A stretch of DNA of 64,000 nt from Streptomyces violascens. GTDB lineage: Bacteria > Actinomycetota > Actinomycetes > Streptomycetales > Streptomycetaceae. The stretch is taken from contig NZ_BMUA01000028.1 of the NCBI RefSeq assembly GCF_014649955.1, positions 33,078 through 97,077 of the forward strand, read 5' to 3'. The translations under genes and the position numbers were made by a program. Positions 36,671 to 45,581 of the stretch are shown here, piece by piece (position 1 is the stretch's first letter; each line of letters opens with the position of its first letter). The notes beneath the pieces were generated by a model. It searched no databases, was not told where the DNA came from, and was given only the letters and a program-made list of their open reading frames with translations.

Positions 36671-37195
36671 TCAGCCCGTCCCCATGGCGGCGATGAACGC
36701 GTCCGGGTCAAGGGCGAAGCCGCGGATGTCCTCGCGGAATACCCACGCGCCGGACTCGGCCCGGGTGAACTCCGCGACCGTCGCCGCCCGGGAGTCCGCC
36801 ACCTGCGCGAAGCCGTGGTTCGACAGCTCCGTGTAGCCGTCCCGGATACGGATGCCGGGGTTCGCCACCTCGCCGAAGACGAGGCGTCCCGCGCGCTGTT
36901 GGATGATCACGCCGACCACCACGCGGGCGTGCTCTGCGGGCATGCGGCCGAGGTCCAGGGTCATGACCTCGTCGTAGCCGAGGCCCTGGCCGGTGCGGCT
37001 GTCGCGGTTCAGGTCGATCGTGCCGTCGGGGGAGCGGCTGTCGAAGTACACCCAGTAGTCGGGTGGTCCGTACGGGGCGGCCGCCGGATAGACCCCCGCG
37101 ACCACATCCAGGTCGTGGGCGGGCGAGCCGAGCGGGGCGGGGTCCCATCGCAGTGCCACCTCGACCGTGCCGAGCCCTTTGCTGATGCCGCTCAT
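36671..37195 (-). CDS. TerD family protein
   Basis: Protein of 174 residues of the TerD/TerZ calcium-binding family, associated with tellurite resistance and stress or differentiation in streptomycetes, which carry many paralogues. Recognisable parts are the N-terminal GLGTVEVALRWDPAP, the acidic HDLDVVAGVY, PDGTIDLNRDSRTGQGLGYDE (Asp-rich Ca-binding region) and the C-terminal GAWVFREDIRGFALDP. It is a single-domain member close to usual length, with GGAGGGG five bases before the ATG. It stands alone between convergent and divergent neighbours. Confidence 0.85.
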   Translation of the reverse strand: MSGISKGLGTVEVALRWDPAPLGSPAHDLDVVAGVYPAAAPYGPPDYWVYFDSRSPDGTIDLNRDSRTGQGLGYDEVMTLDLGRMPAEHARVVVGVIIQQRAGRLVFGEVANPGIRIRDGYTELSNHGFAQVADSRAATVAEFTRAESGAWVFREDIRGFALDPDAFIAAMGTG

Positions 37196-37361
37196 TCGAA
37201 CCCCTCCCCGTGCCTGACCCGCCGCCCCCGCGCGCCTCTCATGCTGTCACGCCCGTCGTTGCGAAGTCGTTCGAAGAATGGTGTTGGTGCGCGGCCCCCG
37301 GGCGGTGATCATTGTGTGCGGCGGGGGCCACGGGGCCCTCGGGTTTTCCGGGGGGATCACG

Positions 37362-38186
37362 ATGTGGAACGGCCAAGACGTCGATCTGGGCGCCTACTTC
37401 GCGCGGATCGGCTACGACGGTGATGCGTCGCCCACGCTCCAGACCTTGCGGGAGCTGCACCGGGCACACGTGGCGGCGATTCCCTTCGAGAACCTGGACG
37501 TGGCCCTCGGCCGGACCGTCCCGCTGGAGGTGAAGAGCCTCGTCGGCAAGCTCGTCGGGCAGGCCCGCGGAGGCTACTGCTACGAGCAGAACTCGCTGTT
37601 CGCCGCCGTGCTCGAGCGCCTGGGCTTCGAGTTCGGCGGGCGCGGGGCCCGCAACCGGACCCGGGGGACGTGGCTTCCGCCGGTCACCCACGCGCTGCTC
37701 GCGGTCACCGTCGAGGGCCAACTCTGGCTGTGCGACACGGGGTTCGGGGGCCAGGGACCGCTGGAACCGGTGCCGCTGCGGGACGGCGCGGTCGTGGAGC
37801 AGGGAGGGTGGACCTTCGGCGTCGGCATCGAGGACGACGGCACCCACGTACTGCGCTCGCTGCGACCCGGGGGATGGCTCGACCTCTACGCCTTCGCCCC
37901 GCAGACGCTCTACCCGGCCGACTTCACGGTCATGAACCACTACAGCTCCTCGCACCCCCAATCCCGTTTCGTGGGCCAGGTCGTGGCGCAGCGGACGGCG
38001 CCCGGAGTGCGCCGGGCGCTGGTCCGGGACGAGCTCACCACCGTTCGTACCGATGGCACCGAGGAGCGGATCAGGGTGCCCGCCGACGAGCTCGGAGGGG
38101 TGTTGTCAGAGGTCTTCGATATCGTGATGGAGCGTGAAGAACTCGCACAACTGGGCGCATTGGGAGGTGGGTTGCATGGCCGGTGA
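37362..38186 (+). CDS. Arylamine N-acetyltransferase
   Basis: Enzyme of 274 residues that transfers acetyl from acetyl-CoA to aromatic amines or acts on acyl/amide chemistry in secondary metabolism. The Cys-His-Asp triad is Cys73 in ARGGYCYEQNSLF, His in PVTHALLAV and Asp in LWLCDTGFGGQGP. The motif PFENLDVALGRTV is also typical. I chose the ATG at 37362 because GGGGGA is six bases upstream; the frame is open further. It is not clustered with obvious aromatic amine pathways. Confidence 0.88.
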   Translation: MWNGQDVDLGAYFARIGYDGDASPTLQTLRELHRAHVAAIPFENLDVALGRTVPLEVKSLVGKLVGQARGGYCYEQNSLFAAVLERLGFEFGGRGARNRTRGTWLPPVTHALLAVTVEGQLWLCDTGFGGQGPLEPVPLRDGAVVEQGGWTFGVGIEDDGTHVLRSLRPGGWLDLYAFAPQTLYPADFTVMNHYSSSHPQSRFVGQVVAQRTAPGVRRALVRDELTTVRTDGTEERIRVPADELGGVLSEVFDIVMEREELAQLGALGGGLHGR

Positions 38187-38286
38187 TATCGGTCCGGTGT
38201 TCGGTGGTGGACTGGGGTTCGGGGCGTGCGGCATATTCCCGCGGAAGTACTCCGCCGGAGCCTGACCGGGGCATGGCGGTGCGCCG

Positions 38287-38299
38287 TACGATGGCGCGG
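38287..38299 (+). promoter_or_regulatory. -10 element for a leaderless message
   Basis: TACGAT (38287-38292) ends six bases before the GTG at 38299. CTGACC about 19 bases further upstream may be the -35 element. No ribosome site is present. Confidence 0.5.
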
Positions 38300-38904
38300 T
38301 GCTGGTCAAGTGGATTCGCTGCACCGTGGTGGACCGCCGCGGTTTCGAGCGGGGGCAGCGGAAATGGGCGGGGTTGCTGGGTGAGCCCGGTTTCCGGGGG
38401 CAGGGCGGCGGCTGGAGCCGGAGGCGGCCGGAAGTGGCCCATGTCTTCGGCTTCTGGGAGAGCCGCGCGTTCTACGACTCCTTCATGGCGCGGGCGCACG
38501 ACCGGCTCGCCGCCGCGCAGTCCGGCACGTACAAGGACATCGAGGTGAAGCTCTTCGACCACCGCTTCGATGTGAAGACCGGCTTCGAGCCGCGCTTCAC
38601 CGACGCGGACGTGGTCCGCGTCGCGCACTGCCGGGTGCACGAGGAGCGGGTCGACCACTTCGCGCTGATGCAGGAGAAGGTCTGGAACCCGGCGATGGCC
38701 GGCTCCCCGGGCATGCTGCGCGGGGTGTTCGCCGAGGCGCCCGGCCATGAGTTCCTGGTGCTTTCCATGTGGCAGTCGGCCGCCGAGCACGGCAAGTACC
38801 GGGCCGACCGGGTGGAGCGGCTCTCGCTGCGCGCGCAGACCGAGACCGATGTCGCAGCCCTGACCGGCGATGTGGTTCAGCTCGACGTGGACTGGACGGT
38901 CTGA
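38299..38904 (+). CDS. YdbC/DUF4937-like protein, duplicated alpha-beta-barrel
   Basis: Protein of 201 residues resembling the YdbC-type family of cytoplasmic proteins with dimeric alpha-beta-barrel (ABM-like) folds. Two halves of about 100 residues can be seen: the first ends with VAHVFGFWESRAFYDSFMARAHD and the second with FLVLSMWQSAAEHGKYRADRV, each containing the 'W.s...y..f' pattern typical of antibiotic-monooxygenase-fold proteins. Function is unknown. The GTG start has an immediate -10 element and no ribosome site. Confidence 0.65.
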   Translation: MLVKWIRCTVVDRRGFERGQRKWAGLLGEPGFRGQGGGWSRRRPEVAHVFGFWESRAFYDSFMARAHDRLAAAQSGTYKDIEVKLFDHRFDVKTGFEPRFTDADVVRVAHCRVHEERVDHFALMQEKVWNPAMAGSPGMLRGVFAEAPGHEFLVLSMWQSAAEHGKYRADRVERLSLRAQTETDVAALTGDVVQLDVDWTV

Positions 38905-38982
38905 GGCCGCTCCCGGAGCGCCTACGCCGGATGGAGGCCGGACAAGTGCTCGATCGCCGCGCGGGCGATCTAGGGTTTGCGC

Positions 38983-39642
38983 ATGGCAAGACCGCGACGC
39001 ATCGTCCTCGTCCGGCACGGCGAGTCGGAGGGCAACGCCGACGACACCGTGTACGAGCGCGAGCCCGACCATGCGCTGAGGCTCACCGATGCCGGGCTGC
39101 GCCAGGCCGAGGCGACGGGGGAGCGGCTGCGGGCGATGTTCGGGAACGAGAAGGTCAGCGTCTACGTCTCGCCCTACCGGCGCACCCACGAGACGTTCCG
39201 GGCGTTCGGCCTCGACCCGGAGCAGGTACGGATCCGTGAGGAGCCCCGGCTGCGCGAGCAGGACTGGGGGAACTGGCAGGACCGGGACGACGTCAAGCTG
39301 CAGAAGGCGTACCGGGACGCGTACGGGCACTTCTTCTACCGGTTCGCGCAGGGCGAGTCCGGGGCCGACGTCTACGACCGGGTGGGGGCGTTCCTGGAGA
39401 GCCTCTACCGGAGTTTCGAGGCGCCCGACCATCCGCCCAACGTGCTGCTCGTGACGCACGGGCTCACGATGAGGCTGTTCTGCATGCGCTGGTTCCACTG
39501 GAGCGTGGCCGACTTCGAGTCGCTGTCCAATCCGGGGAACGCCGAGACCAGGACGCTGCTGCTCGGCGCCGACGGGCGGTACTCGCTCGACCGGCCGTTC
39601 CAGCGGTGGCGTGCCCCGGAACCGTACGGGATCACCGGATAG
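38983..39642 (+). CDS. Histidine phosphatase (phosphoglycerate mutase-like)
   Basis: Protein of 219 residues of the histidine phosphatase superfamily. The catalytic motif RIVLVRHGESEGNADD lies near the N-terminus, with the phospho-accepting His at about residue 12. The second Arg is in SPYRRTHETF and the second His in LLVTHGLTMRLF. The Glu of EEPRLREQDWGNWQD fits the acid residue. Substrate is unknown. TAGGGT ends six bases before the ATG at 38983, again a leaderless arrangement. Confidence 0.85.
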   Translation: MARPRRIVLVRHGESEGNADDTVYEREPDHALRLTDAGLRQAEATGERLRAMFGNEKVSVYVSPYRRTHETFRAFGLDPEQVRIREEPRLREQDWGNWQDRDDVKLQKAYRDAYGHFFYRFAQGESGADVYDRVGAFLESLYRSFEAPDHPPNVLLVTHGLTMRLFCMRWFHWSVADFESLSNPGNAETRTLLLGADGRYSLDRPFQRWRAPEPYGITG

Positions 39643-39654
39643 AGTGGCTCCGAG

Positions 39655-40575
39655 ATGACCGCTGACTCCTCCACCGAATCACTCGACCCGCGTTTCGTAC
39701 GCGCGCTGGGCAGCCTGCGCGGGCTGTCCGTCGGCGACGCACTGGGCTCCCAGTTCTTCGTCCCCGCCAACCTTCCCCGCCTCAAGCGCCGGGAACTGCC
39801 CGAAGGCCCCTGGCAGTGGACCGACGACACCGAGATGGCCTGCTCGGTCCTCGCCGTGCTCGCCTCGCACGACCGCATCGATCAGGACGCCCTCGCGCAG
39901 TCCTTCGCGCACCACCACGACTTCGACCGGGGCTACGGTCCCGCCGTCAACCGGATGCTCCGCCTGGTCAGGGAGGGCGGGGACTGGCGCGAGCTGGCCT
40001 CCGCGCTGTTCAAGGGCCAGGGCTCGTGGGGCAACGGCTCCGCCATGCGGATCGCGCCGCTCGGCGCCTGGTACGCGGACGATCCCGAGCAGGCCACCCA
40101 CCAGGCCGAGATCTCCTCGTACACCACTCACCAGCACCGCGAGGCCGTCGTCGGCGCCATGGCCGTCGCGGCGGCCGCGGCCCTGGTCGCCGCGCCTGCC
40201 GGGCCTCCCGGGCCGGGTGAGCTGCTCGATGCGGTGATCGCGCTCGTGCCGCGCAGCGCGGTCGGCGCCGGGCTGCGGCGGGCGCGGGACATGCTCGACT
40301 ACGACGACGCGGCGACGGTGGCCGCGGTGCTCGGTTCCGGGCGGCGCACCAGCGCGCACGACACCGTGCCGTTCGCCCTCTGGTCGGCGGCGCGCGGGCT
40401 CGGCGACTACGCGTCGGCGTTCTGGACGACCGCGCAGGTGGGCGGCGATGTCGACACGACCTGCGCGATCGTGGGCGGGGTGGTCGCGGCCACCCCGGCC
40501 GGGGCGCCTCCGGCCGAGTGGCTTGAGCACACCGAGCGGTTGCCGGACTGGGTCCCGGCCGCCCCGGCCGGCTGA
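39655..40575 (+). CDS. ADP-ribosylglycohydrolase family protein
   Basis: Protein of 306 residues resembling ADP-ribosyl hydrolases (DraG/ARH fold), which remove ADP-ribose from proteins or small molecules. Metal-binding segments are GLSVGDALGSQFF, QWTDDTEMACSVL, GNGSAMRIAPLGAWYADDPEQA and QVGGDVDTTCAIVGG. In the last, Val replaces the Thr/Ser of the usual GGDTDT, though the Asp pair is kept. A TAGAGT hexamer that includes the stop codon of the preceding gene lies nine bases before the ATG. Confidence 0.85.
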   Translation: MTADSSTESLDPRFVRALGSLRGLSVGDALGSQFFVPANLPRLKRRELPEGPWQWTDDTEMACSVLAVLASHDRIDQDALAQSFAHHHDFDRGYGPAVNRMLRLVREGGDWRELASALFKGQGSWGNGSAMRIAPLGAWYADDPEQATHQAEISSYTTHQHREAVVGAMAVAAAAALVAAPAGPPGPGELLDAVIALVPRSAVGAGLRRARDMLDYDDAATVAAVLGSGRRTSAHDTVPFALWSAARGLGDYASAFWTTAQVGGDVDTTCAIVGGVVAATPAGAPPAEWLEHTERLPDWVPAAPAG

Positions 40576-40592
40576 CGCGCCCGACTCGTACC

Positions 40593-40629
40593 GGAGCCGC
40601 CCCGCCCGCGCTGCGGACAGGGCGGCTCC
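40593..40629. terminator. Bidirectional terminator hairpin
   Basis: 10-base-pair stem (ggagccgccc with gggcggctcc) with a 17-base loop between the convergent hydrolase and MFS genes; the minus strand continues into no T-run. Confidence 0.6.
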
Positions 40630-40636
40630 TTCATGG

Positions 40637-42196
40637 TCAGAGCGCGGCGCCGGCGCTCTTGCCGCTCAGGGCCTCCAGGTCGCTCTTGCGGACCTGGATG
40701 ACGAAGACGGCGGTCAGGATCGCCAGGGCGACCAGCGCGACGGCCGCGATGAACGCGACGCCGATGCCGTGGGCGAGGACCGCGTCGCTCCAAGGGGCGG
40801 GCAGCTGACGGGACTTGAGGAACGCGGCCTTCTGCTCGGGCGAGCCGTTCGCCAGGAAGTCCTTGACCTGGGCGGTGGCCTCGTGGCGGCTCGCGGTGCC
40901 GAACACGGTGGTCAGGATGGACAGGCCGAGCGCGCCGCCGACCTGCTGGGTGGTGTTCAACAGGCCCGAGGCGGCGCCCGATTCCTGGTCCGCGACACCG
41001 GAGACGGCGGTCAGGGTCAGCGTGACGAAGTTGAGCCCCATGCCGAAGCCGAACATCAGCATCGGGCCGAGGATCCCGCCCGCGTACGAGCTGTCCGGGT
41101 CGATCTGGGTCAGCCAGGCCATGCCCAGGCCGGTGAGCGCGGTTCCGGTCACCATGAAGGGTTTGGGACCGAGCTTCGGCAGAAGGTTGGAGGAGATCCC
41201 GGCGCCCGTGACGATCGCGACCGTCACCGGAAGGAAGGCCAGGCCCGCCTTGATCGGGCTGTAGTGCAGCACGTTCTGCACGAAGAGCACGATGAAGAAG
41301 AACATGCCGAACATCGCGGCGGCCAGGCTGAGCATCATCACGTACGTACCGGACCGGTTGCGGTCGGCGAACATGCGCAGGGGCGTGATGGGCTGGGCCG
41401 AGCGGCGCTCCACCGCGATGAACGCGAAGAGCAGCAGAACGGCCGCGGCGAACGAGCCAAGGGTCAGCGAGTCGCTCCAGCCGTCCGTGGACGCCCGGAT
41501 GAATCCGTAGACCAGCGCCGCCATGCCCAGCGTGGACGTGAGCGCGCCCGTGAGGTCGAAGCGGCCCGGATGGCGCTGAGACTCCTTGATGAAGCGGGGC
41601 GCGAGGAAGGCGATGAAGACGCCGATGGGTACGTTGACGAACAGCACCCAGCGCCAGTTCAGCCAGTCGGTGAGCATGCCGCCCGCGAGCAGACCGATGG
41701 CGCCGCCACCGGCCGAGACGGCGGCGAACACGCCGAACGCGCGGTTGCGTTCGGGGCCTTCGGGGAACGTCGTCGCGATCAGTGCGAGCGAGGTCGGCGA
41801 GGCGATGGCGCCGCCGATGCCCTGAAGGGCGCGCGCCGCGAGCAACTGCCAGGGCTCCTGGGCGAATCCGCCGAGCAGCGAGGCGAGCGTGAAGGCCAGG
41901 ATTCCGGTGATGAACATCCGGCGCCGGCCGAGCAGGTCACCGGCCCGGCCGCCGAGCAGCAGCAGCCCGCCGAAGGTGAGCGCGTAGGCGTTGATGACCC
42001 AGGTGAGGTCGTTGGTGGAGAAGCCGAGAGCGGTCTGGATGTGGGGCAGAGCGATGTTGACGATGGTGGCGTCGAGCACCACCATCAGCTGGCATGCCGC
42101 GATGACGGTCAGGGCTATGCCGGGCCGGGCCGGCCGGTCCTCGGGGCCGGGGCGGGCTTCTGTGGTCTTGACCGTGCTTATTCGATCGGGCGTCAC
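40637..42196 (-). CDS. MFS drug exporter, DHA2 (EmrB/QacA) family
   Basis: Membrane exporter of 519 residues with about 14 membrane helices, the DHA2 layout. Motif C-like LDATIVNIALPHIQ and motif A GGRAGDLLGRRRMFI are seen at helices 1-3, with WRWVLFVNVPIG in the middle. It should extrude drugs or toxic metabolites by proton antiport. The divergent TetR gene and a perfect palindrome 21 bases upstream of the GTG start indicate ligand-controlled repression. The tail after the last helix is short and cytoplasmic. Confidence 0.88.
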   Translation of the reverse strand: MTPDRISTVKTTEARPGPEDRPARPGIALTVIAACQLMVVLDATIVNIALPHIQTALGFSTNDLTWVINAYALTFGGLLLLGGRAGDLLGRRRMFITGILAFTLASLLGGFAQEPWQLLAARALQGIGGAIASPTSLALIATTFPEGPERNRAFGVFAAVSAGGGAIGLLAGGMLTDWLNWRWVLFVNVPIGVFIAFLAPRFIKESQRHPGRFDLTGALTSTLGMAALVYGFIRASTDGWSDSLTLGSFAAAVLLLFAFIAVERRSAQPITPLRMFADRNRSGTYVMMLSLAAAMFGMFFFIVLFVQNVLHYSPIKAGLAFLPVTVAIVTGAGISSNLLPKLGPKPFMVTGTALTGLGMAWLTQIDPDSSYAGGILGPMLMFGFGMGLNFVTLTLTAVSGVADQESGAASGLLNTTQQVGGALGLSILTTVFGTASRHEATAQVKDFLANGSPEQKAAFLKSRQLPAPWSDAVLAHGIGVAFIAAVALVALAILTAVFVIQVRKSDLEALSGKSAGAAL

Positions 42197-42216
42197 TGGA
42201 GTCCCCCTGAAGACTG

Positions 42217-42238
42217 TAGTGAACGCTTCCGTTCACTA
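42217..42238. promoter_or_regulatory. Perfect palindromic operator (TetR type)
   Basis: tagtgaacg-cttc-cgttcacta is a perfect inverted repeat with nine-base arms. It lies 21 bases before the exporter start and faces the divergent TetR gene, the classic position for a TetR operator. Confidence 0.78.
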
Positions 42239-42420
42239 ATGGCTGACGATAGTGAGTGGCCGGGGACCAACACAAGCCCCTTCCGGGGGAGTTGGACCCG
42301 GATCGCCCGGGTCCCGGGGTCGGTCCGGGTGCCGGTGAAGCCGGGCGGCGTCTGGAACATCCGGTGACGCGAGGTCACCATGAAAGGCGGGGCGCCGCTG
42401 CCCACGTACGCTTCAACACC

Positions 42421-42469
42421 CCGTCCCCATCGGTGGAACACCCGTCCCCAACAGGGGATATCCGTCCCC
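42421..42469. repeat. Three direct repeats ccgtcccc upstream of tetR
   Basis: ccgtcccc starts at 42421, 42442 and 42462, so copies are 21 and 20 bases apart, two helical turns each, on one face of the DNA. They end 29 bases before the TetR start codon and may be a binding array or part of its promoter. Confidence 0.5.
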
Positions 42470-42497
42470 GCGGAGCATCCCCAACGGAGAGAAGAAG

Positions 42498-43121
42498 ATG
42501 GCTACTTCGCGCTGGACCGACGCCGGGGCGCAGCCCGTCTCACTGCGCCGCCGGGGCCCCGTCCTGGAGCGGGCGATCCTGGATGCCGCTCTCGAACAGC
42601 TCAGTACGGTCGGCTGGAGCGGCCTCACCATGGAGGGGGTGGCCGCCGGGGCGCAGACCGGGAAGGCCGCGGTCTACCGTCGCTGGCCCTCCAAGGCGGA
42701 GCTGGTCGCGGACGCGCTGCGGTCCGGCTTCCCCGGCCTCGACGACGCGCCGGACCACGGCTCCGTGCGCGAGGACCTCTACCAGCTGTGCCGAAGGGTC
42801 CGCGGGACGATGTATTCGCGGTCCGGCTACGCACTGCGTTCGGTCCTTTACGAATGCGACAGCGCCTCGGCGGACCGGTTCCACGAGCTGATCCTGCACC
42901 GGGTGATCGAGCCCGCCAACCGGCTCTTCCGTGAGGTGGTGCGCCGCGGAATCGAGCGGGGGGACGTGCGTCCCGACGCCACCGGCGATCTCGTCTTCGA
43001 TGTGATCCCAGGGCTGATGATGTACCGGCAGAAGGTGTGCGGAAGCGAATGGAGCGACGAGGACATCGCCGCGATGATCGACCAGGTCATGGTGCCGCTG
43101 CTGCGTCCCCACCGGGGCTGA
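42498..43121 (+). CDS. TetR family repressor
   Basis: Repressor of 207 residues, probably controlling the divergent exporter. The helix-turn-helix lies at about residues 24-70, LDAALEQLSTVGWSGLTMEGVAAGAQTGKAAVYRRWPSK-type sequence, with the recognition helix KAAVYRRWPSK. The C-terminal ligand domain resembles TetR_C_16 members (IPGLMMYRQKVCG). GGAGAGAAG precedes the ATG. The ligand is unknown. Confidence 0.88.
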   Translation: MATSRWTDAGAQPVSLRRRGPVLERAILDAALEQLSTVGWSGLTMEGVAAGAQTGKAAVYRRWPSKAELVADALRSGFPGLDDAPDHGSVREDLYQLCRRVRGTMYSRSGYALRSVLYECDSASADRFHELILHRVIEPANRLFREVVRRGIERGDVRPDATGDLVFDVIPGLMMYRQKVCGSEWSDEDIAAMIDQVMVPLLRPHRG

Positions 43122-43194
43122 CCGAAGCCTTCGGGCGGTCGGCGCGGACCTGGGTGTCGCGGGCGGCCCCCGGCGGCGTAACCTTGCAAGCGCC

Positions 43195-43905
43195 ATGCCG
43201 TACGAACCACCCACCCACACCGTCGAGCGCTCGATTCGCGCCACGACCGGGGCCAAGATCGTCGCCGGTGTCGACGAAGTCGGACGCGGGGCGTGGGCCG
43301 GTCCCGTCACGGTGTGTGCCGCCGTCACCGGGCTGCGCCGCCCGCCCCCCGGGCTCACCGACTCCAAGCTGATCACCCCCAAGCGTCGCACCGAGCTCGC
43401 CGCGGTCCTCGAAGGCTGGGTCACCGCCTACGCCCTCGGCGACGCCTCGCCCGAGGAGATCGACGAGCTGGGCATGACCGCGGCCCTGCGGCTCGCCGCG
43501 GTGCGCGCCCTGGAGGCGCTGCCGGTGCGGCCGGACGCGGTGATCCTGGACGGGAAGCACGACTACCTCGGCCTGCCCTGGCGGGTCCGTACGGTGATCA
43601 AGGGCGACCAGTCCTGCATCGCGGTCTCGGCCGCCTCGGTGATCGCCAAGGTGCGCAGGGACGCGATGATGGCCCAACTCGTGGGCGCCCGGGGCCAGTA
43701 CGCCGGATTCGGCTTCGCCGAGAACGCCGGCTACCCCTCGCCCGTGCACAAGGCGGCGCTCGAGGAACTCGGGCCGACGCCCTACCACCGGCTGTCCTGG
43801 TCGTACCTGGACGCGCTGCCCCAGTGGCGGCACCTCAAGAAGACGCGGCTGTCCGCCGAGGCGGCCGCACTCGAAAGCGGGGGACAGCTCGGCTTCGACT
43901 TCTGA
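43195..43905 (+). CDS. rnhB: Ribonuclease HII
   Basis: Endonuclease of 236 residues that nicks RNA-DNA hybrids and removes single misincorporated ribonucleotides. The catalytic motif VAGVDEVGRGAWAGPV is near residue 22; the other acidic residues lie in LTDSKLI and VILDGKHDYL, and HKAALEELGPTPYHR is a family signature. TAACCT ends 10 bases before the ATG without a ribosome site, so the leader is very short. A short gap of 221 bases with small dyads (for example gtccgcttcgcggac at 43980) follows. Confidence 0.94.
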   Translation: MPYEPPTHTVERSIRATTGAKIVAGVDEVGRGAWAGPVTVCAAVTGLRRPPPGLTDSKLITPKRRTELAAVLEGWVTAYALGDASPEEIDELGMTAALRLAAVRALEALPVRPDAVILDGKHDYLGLPWRVRTVIKGDQSCIAVSAASVIAKVRRDAMMAQLVGARGQYAGFGFAENAGYPSPVHKAALEELGPTPYHRLSWSYLDALPQWRHLKKTRLSAEAAALESGGQLGFDF

Positions 43906-44126
43906 CCCGATCGCCCCGGATCTCCGGAGGTTCTCGGTCCGTATTCCGTACGGTGCGACGCCGTTCCCGGAGTCTTCCGGTCCGCTTCGCGGACGTCCGA
44001 AACCCCGGGGCCGCATCCCGAAATCCCTGGACTTTCCCGCCCAGTTGCGGGGAGACTCCGCCCCGATCGCACCTTTGTGCCCACCCGCCGGTGACGCCTT
44101 CACCGGCATTTGATAGACATCAACTC

Positions 44127-44744
44127 ATGCCTCTCAGCCCCGAGGAGCCTCAGATTCACGAGAGTGCCCAGGGTCCCCGCGTCACCCCGGCCGCCGGCCG
44201 CACCGCGCAGACCCCTCGCCCCGTACCCGGTCCGCGTCCCGCGGCCGCACCGCGTCCCGGACGTCCGGGCCCCGGCCCGGCCCGGCCCACGCCCCCCGTG
44301 CAGCGGTCGCACAGCGCCGCCGCGCAGACCCCGCCGACTCGGCCACCGAGCCCTGCCGGTCCGCAGATCCAGCTGATCCCGGCTCCGGCCGACGGCGCGC
44401 TCGACGCCGCGGGCGAAGCCGTGGACCTGCTGCTCGACACCGGCCGCGCGCCGGGCGACATCCTGGTCCTCACCACCGGTGAGGCGCACCCGTGGGCGGC
44501 GCACGAGCTGTCCTTCGGCGAGGACGCCTACTGGGCCCAGCACGACGCCCGCGACGACGTCTTCTACGCCGGTGCGGCCGCCGTGGAACGGGCCTCGGCC
44601 CGGCCCGTGGTCGTCGTCGCCGTCAACGCGGCCGATGACACCGCCGCCCGCACGCTGCCGCTCGCCCTGGCCCGTGCCGAGGCGCTGCTCATCGTGTGCG
44701 GCGACCCGCAGCGGATCAACGCGGCGCTGGGCGCCGGAGTCTGA
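44127..44744 (+). CDS. Conserved hypothetical protein with Pro-rich N-terminus
   Basis: Protein of 205 residues, not recognised with confidence. Residues 1-85 are Pro/Arg/Gly-rich and probably disordered. Residues 90-205 are folded, with ILVLTTGEAHPWAAHEL, DDVFYAGAAAVERA and RPVVVVAVNA, ending in LLIVCGDPQRINAALGAGV. That last block resembles the final strand of superfamily 1 helicases, where similar sequences follow motif V, so it may be a stand-alone helicase-like C-terminal remnant. The ATG lacks an obvious ribosome site. Confidence 0.6.
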   Translation: MPLSPEEPQIHESAQGPRVTPAAGRTAQTPRPVPGPRPAAAPRPGRPGPGPARPTPPVQRSHSAAAQTPPTRPPSPAGPQIQLIPAPADGALDAAGEAVDLLLDTGRAPGDILVLTTGEAHPWAAHELSFGEDAYWAQHDARDDVFYAGAAAVERASARPVVVVAVNAADDTAARTLPLALARAEALLIVCGDPQRINAALGAGV

Positions 44745-44939
44745 GCTCCCGCTCAGGCGCTCCGGCCCTCGCGCGCGATGGTCCGGGCGCCGCGGGCCGG
44801 AGTCGGGAATCCGGGGCCGGCGCTCCGGAGCCCGAGGACCGGAGGCCGTGCCGCCGTGCCCCTGGCCGGATCCGTCCGGCGGGGCGGCGGCCGGACCCGC
44901 GAGAGGGCACGCAAGTGCTCCCGGACGGGCCGGGGCCGT

Positions 44940-45581
44940 TCAGCGTGCGGCGGTGCGCCGCAGCATCTCCACCGCGCCGGTGCCCGAGCGCAGTGGCAGC
45001 GGCGCTGCCAGCTCGTTCTCGGCGTCGGCCAGCGAGCCCGGCCCGGATATCGAACTCGGGCGGCGGCCGCCCCGGCCCTCGCCGAGCACCTGCCAGCCGC
45101 CGCGCGTCAGCGTGATGTACGCGCCACAGCGCAGCCCGTGCAGGGTGCAGGCGTCGCGCAGGCCCCACATCCAGGCGCCGTCCTCCTCCGTCCAGCGCTC
45201 GTCGCCGTCACGGCAGTAGAGCAGCACGGCGGTGCGCACCGGAGCCCGGCGGCGCAGATCGTGTGGGATCACTCTGCGCAGGTGCGCGAGCAGCGCGTTG
45301 CGGAACTCCCAGCCGTCGGCCGGAGCCGCGCGGCGGGTGAACGACGCGCTGGCCGCGAGCCGTTCCTCGTGGTCGAGGACCGCGACGACGGCGGTCGTGG
45401 GCGTCGGCCGGTGCCGGGCGTGCAGCCCGCTGACGACCTCGCGGGGATTGCGCAGCAGAGGAATTCCGGCGGCGGCCCACTCGGCGGGCTCCAGGATCCG
45501 GCCGAACCGGTTCGCGGAGTCGGCCGACATCGGGGCGGACGCTGCTGCCGAGGCTGCGGACGGAGCGAATCCGAAGGTCAC
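44940..45581 (-). CDS. Conserved hypothetical protein near recQ
   Basis: Protein of 213 residues with no recognised domain. Notable segments are TAVVAVLDHEERLAASASF, RTAVLLYCRDGDERWTEEDGAWMWGL and GLRCGAYITLTRGGW. The pattern, with a conserved strand then GDER and a helical stretch, suggests an alpha/beta fold. The GTG at 45581 follows GGGAGGA, which decides the start. It lies 217 bases downstream of recQ on the same strand, a pairing that I recall as conserved in streptomycetes. Confidence 0.6.
   Translation of the reverse strand: MTFGFAPSAASAAASAPMSADSANRFGRILEPAEWAAAGIPLLRNPREVVSGLHARHRPTPTTAVVAVLDHEERLAASASFTRRAAPADGWEFRNALLAHLRRVIPHDLRRRAPVRTAVLLYCRDGDERWTEEDGAWMWGLRDACTLHGLRCGAYITLTRGGWQVLGEGRGGRRPSSISGPGSLADAENELAAPLPLRSGTGAVEMLRRTAAR

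Larger units (their letters stand above)
42197..42497. other. 301-base MFS/TetR divergent control region
   Basis: No gene was seen between the exporter and the regulator. The exporter side has the palindromic operator; the regulator side has a three-copy direct repeat. The stretch between them (about 42240-42415) shows nothing distinctive. Confidence 0.5.
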
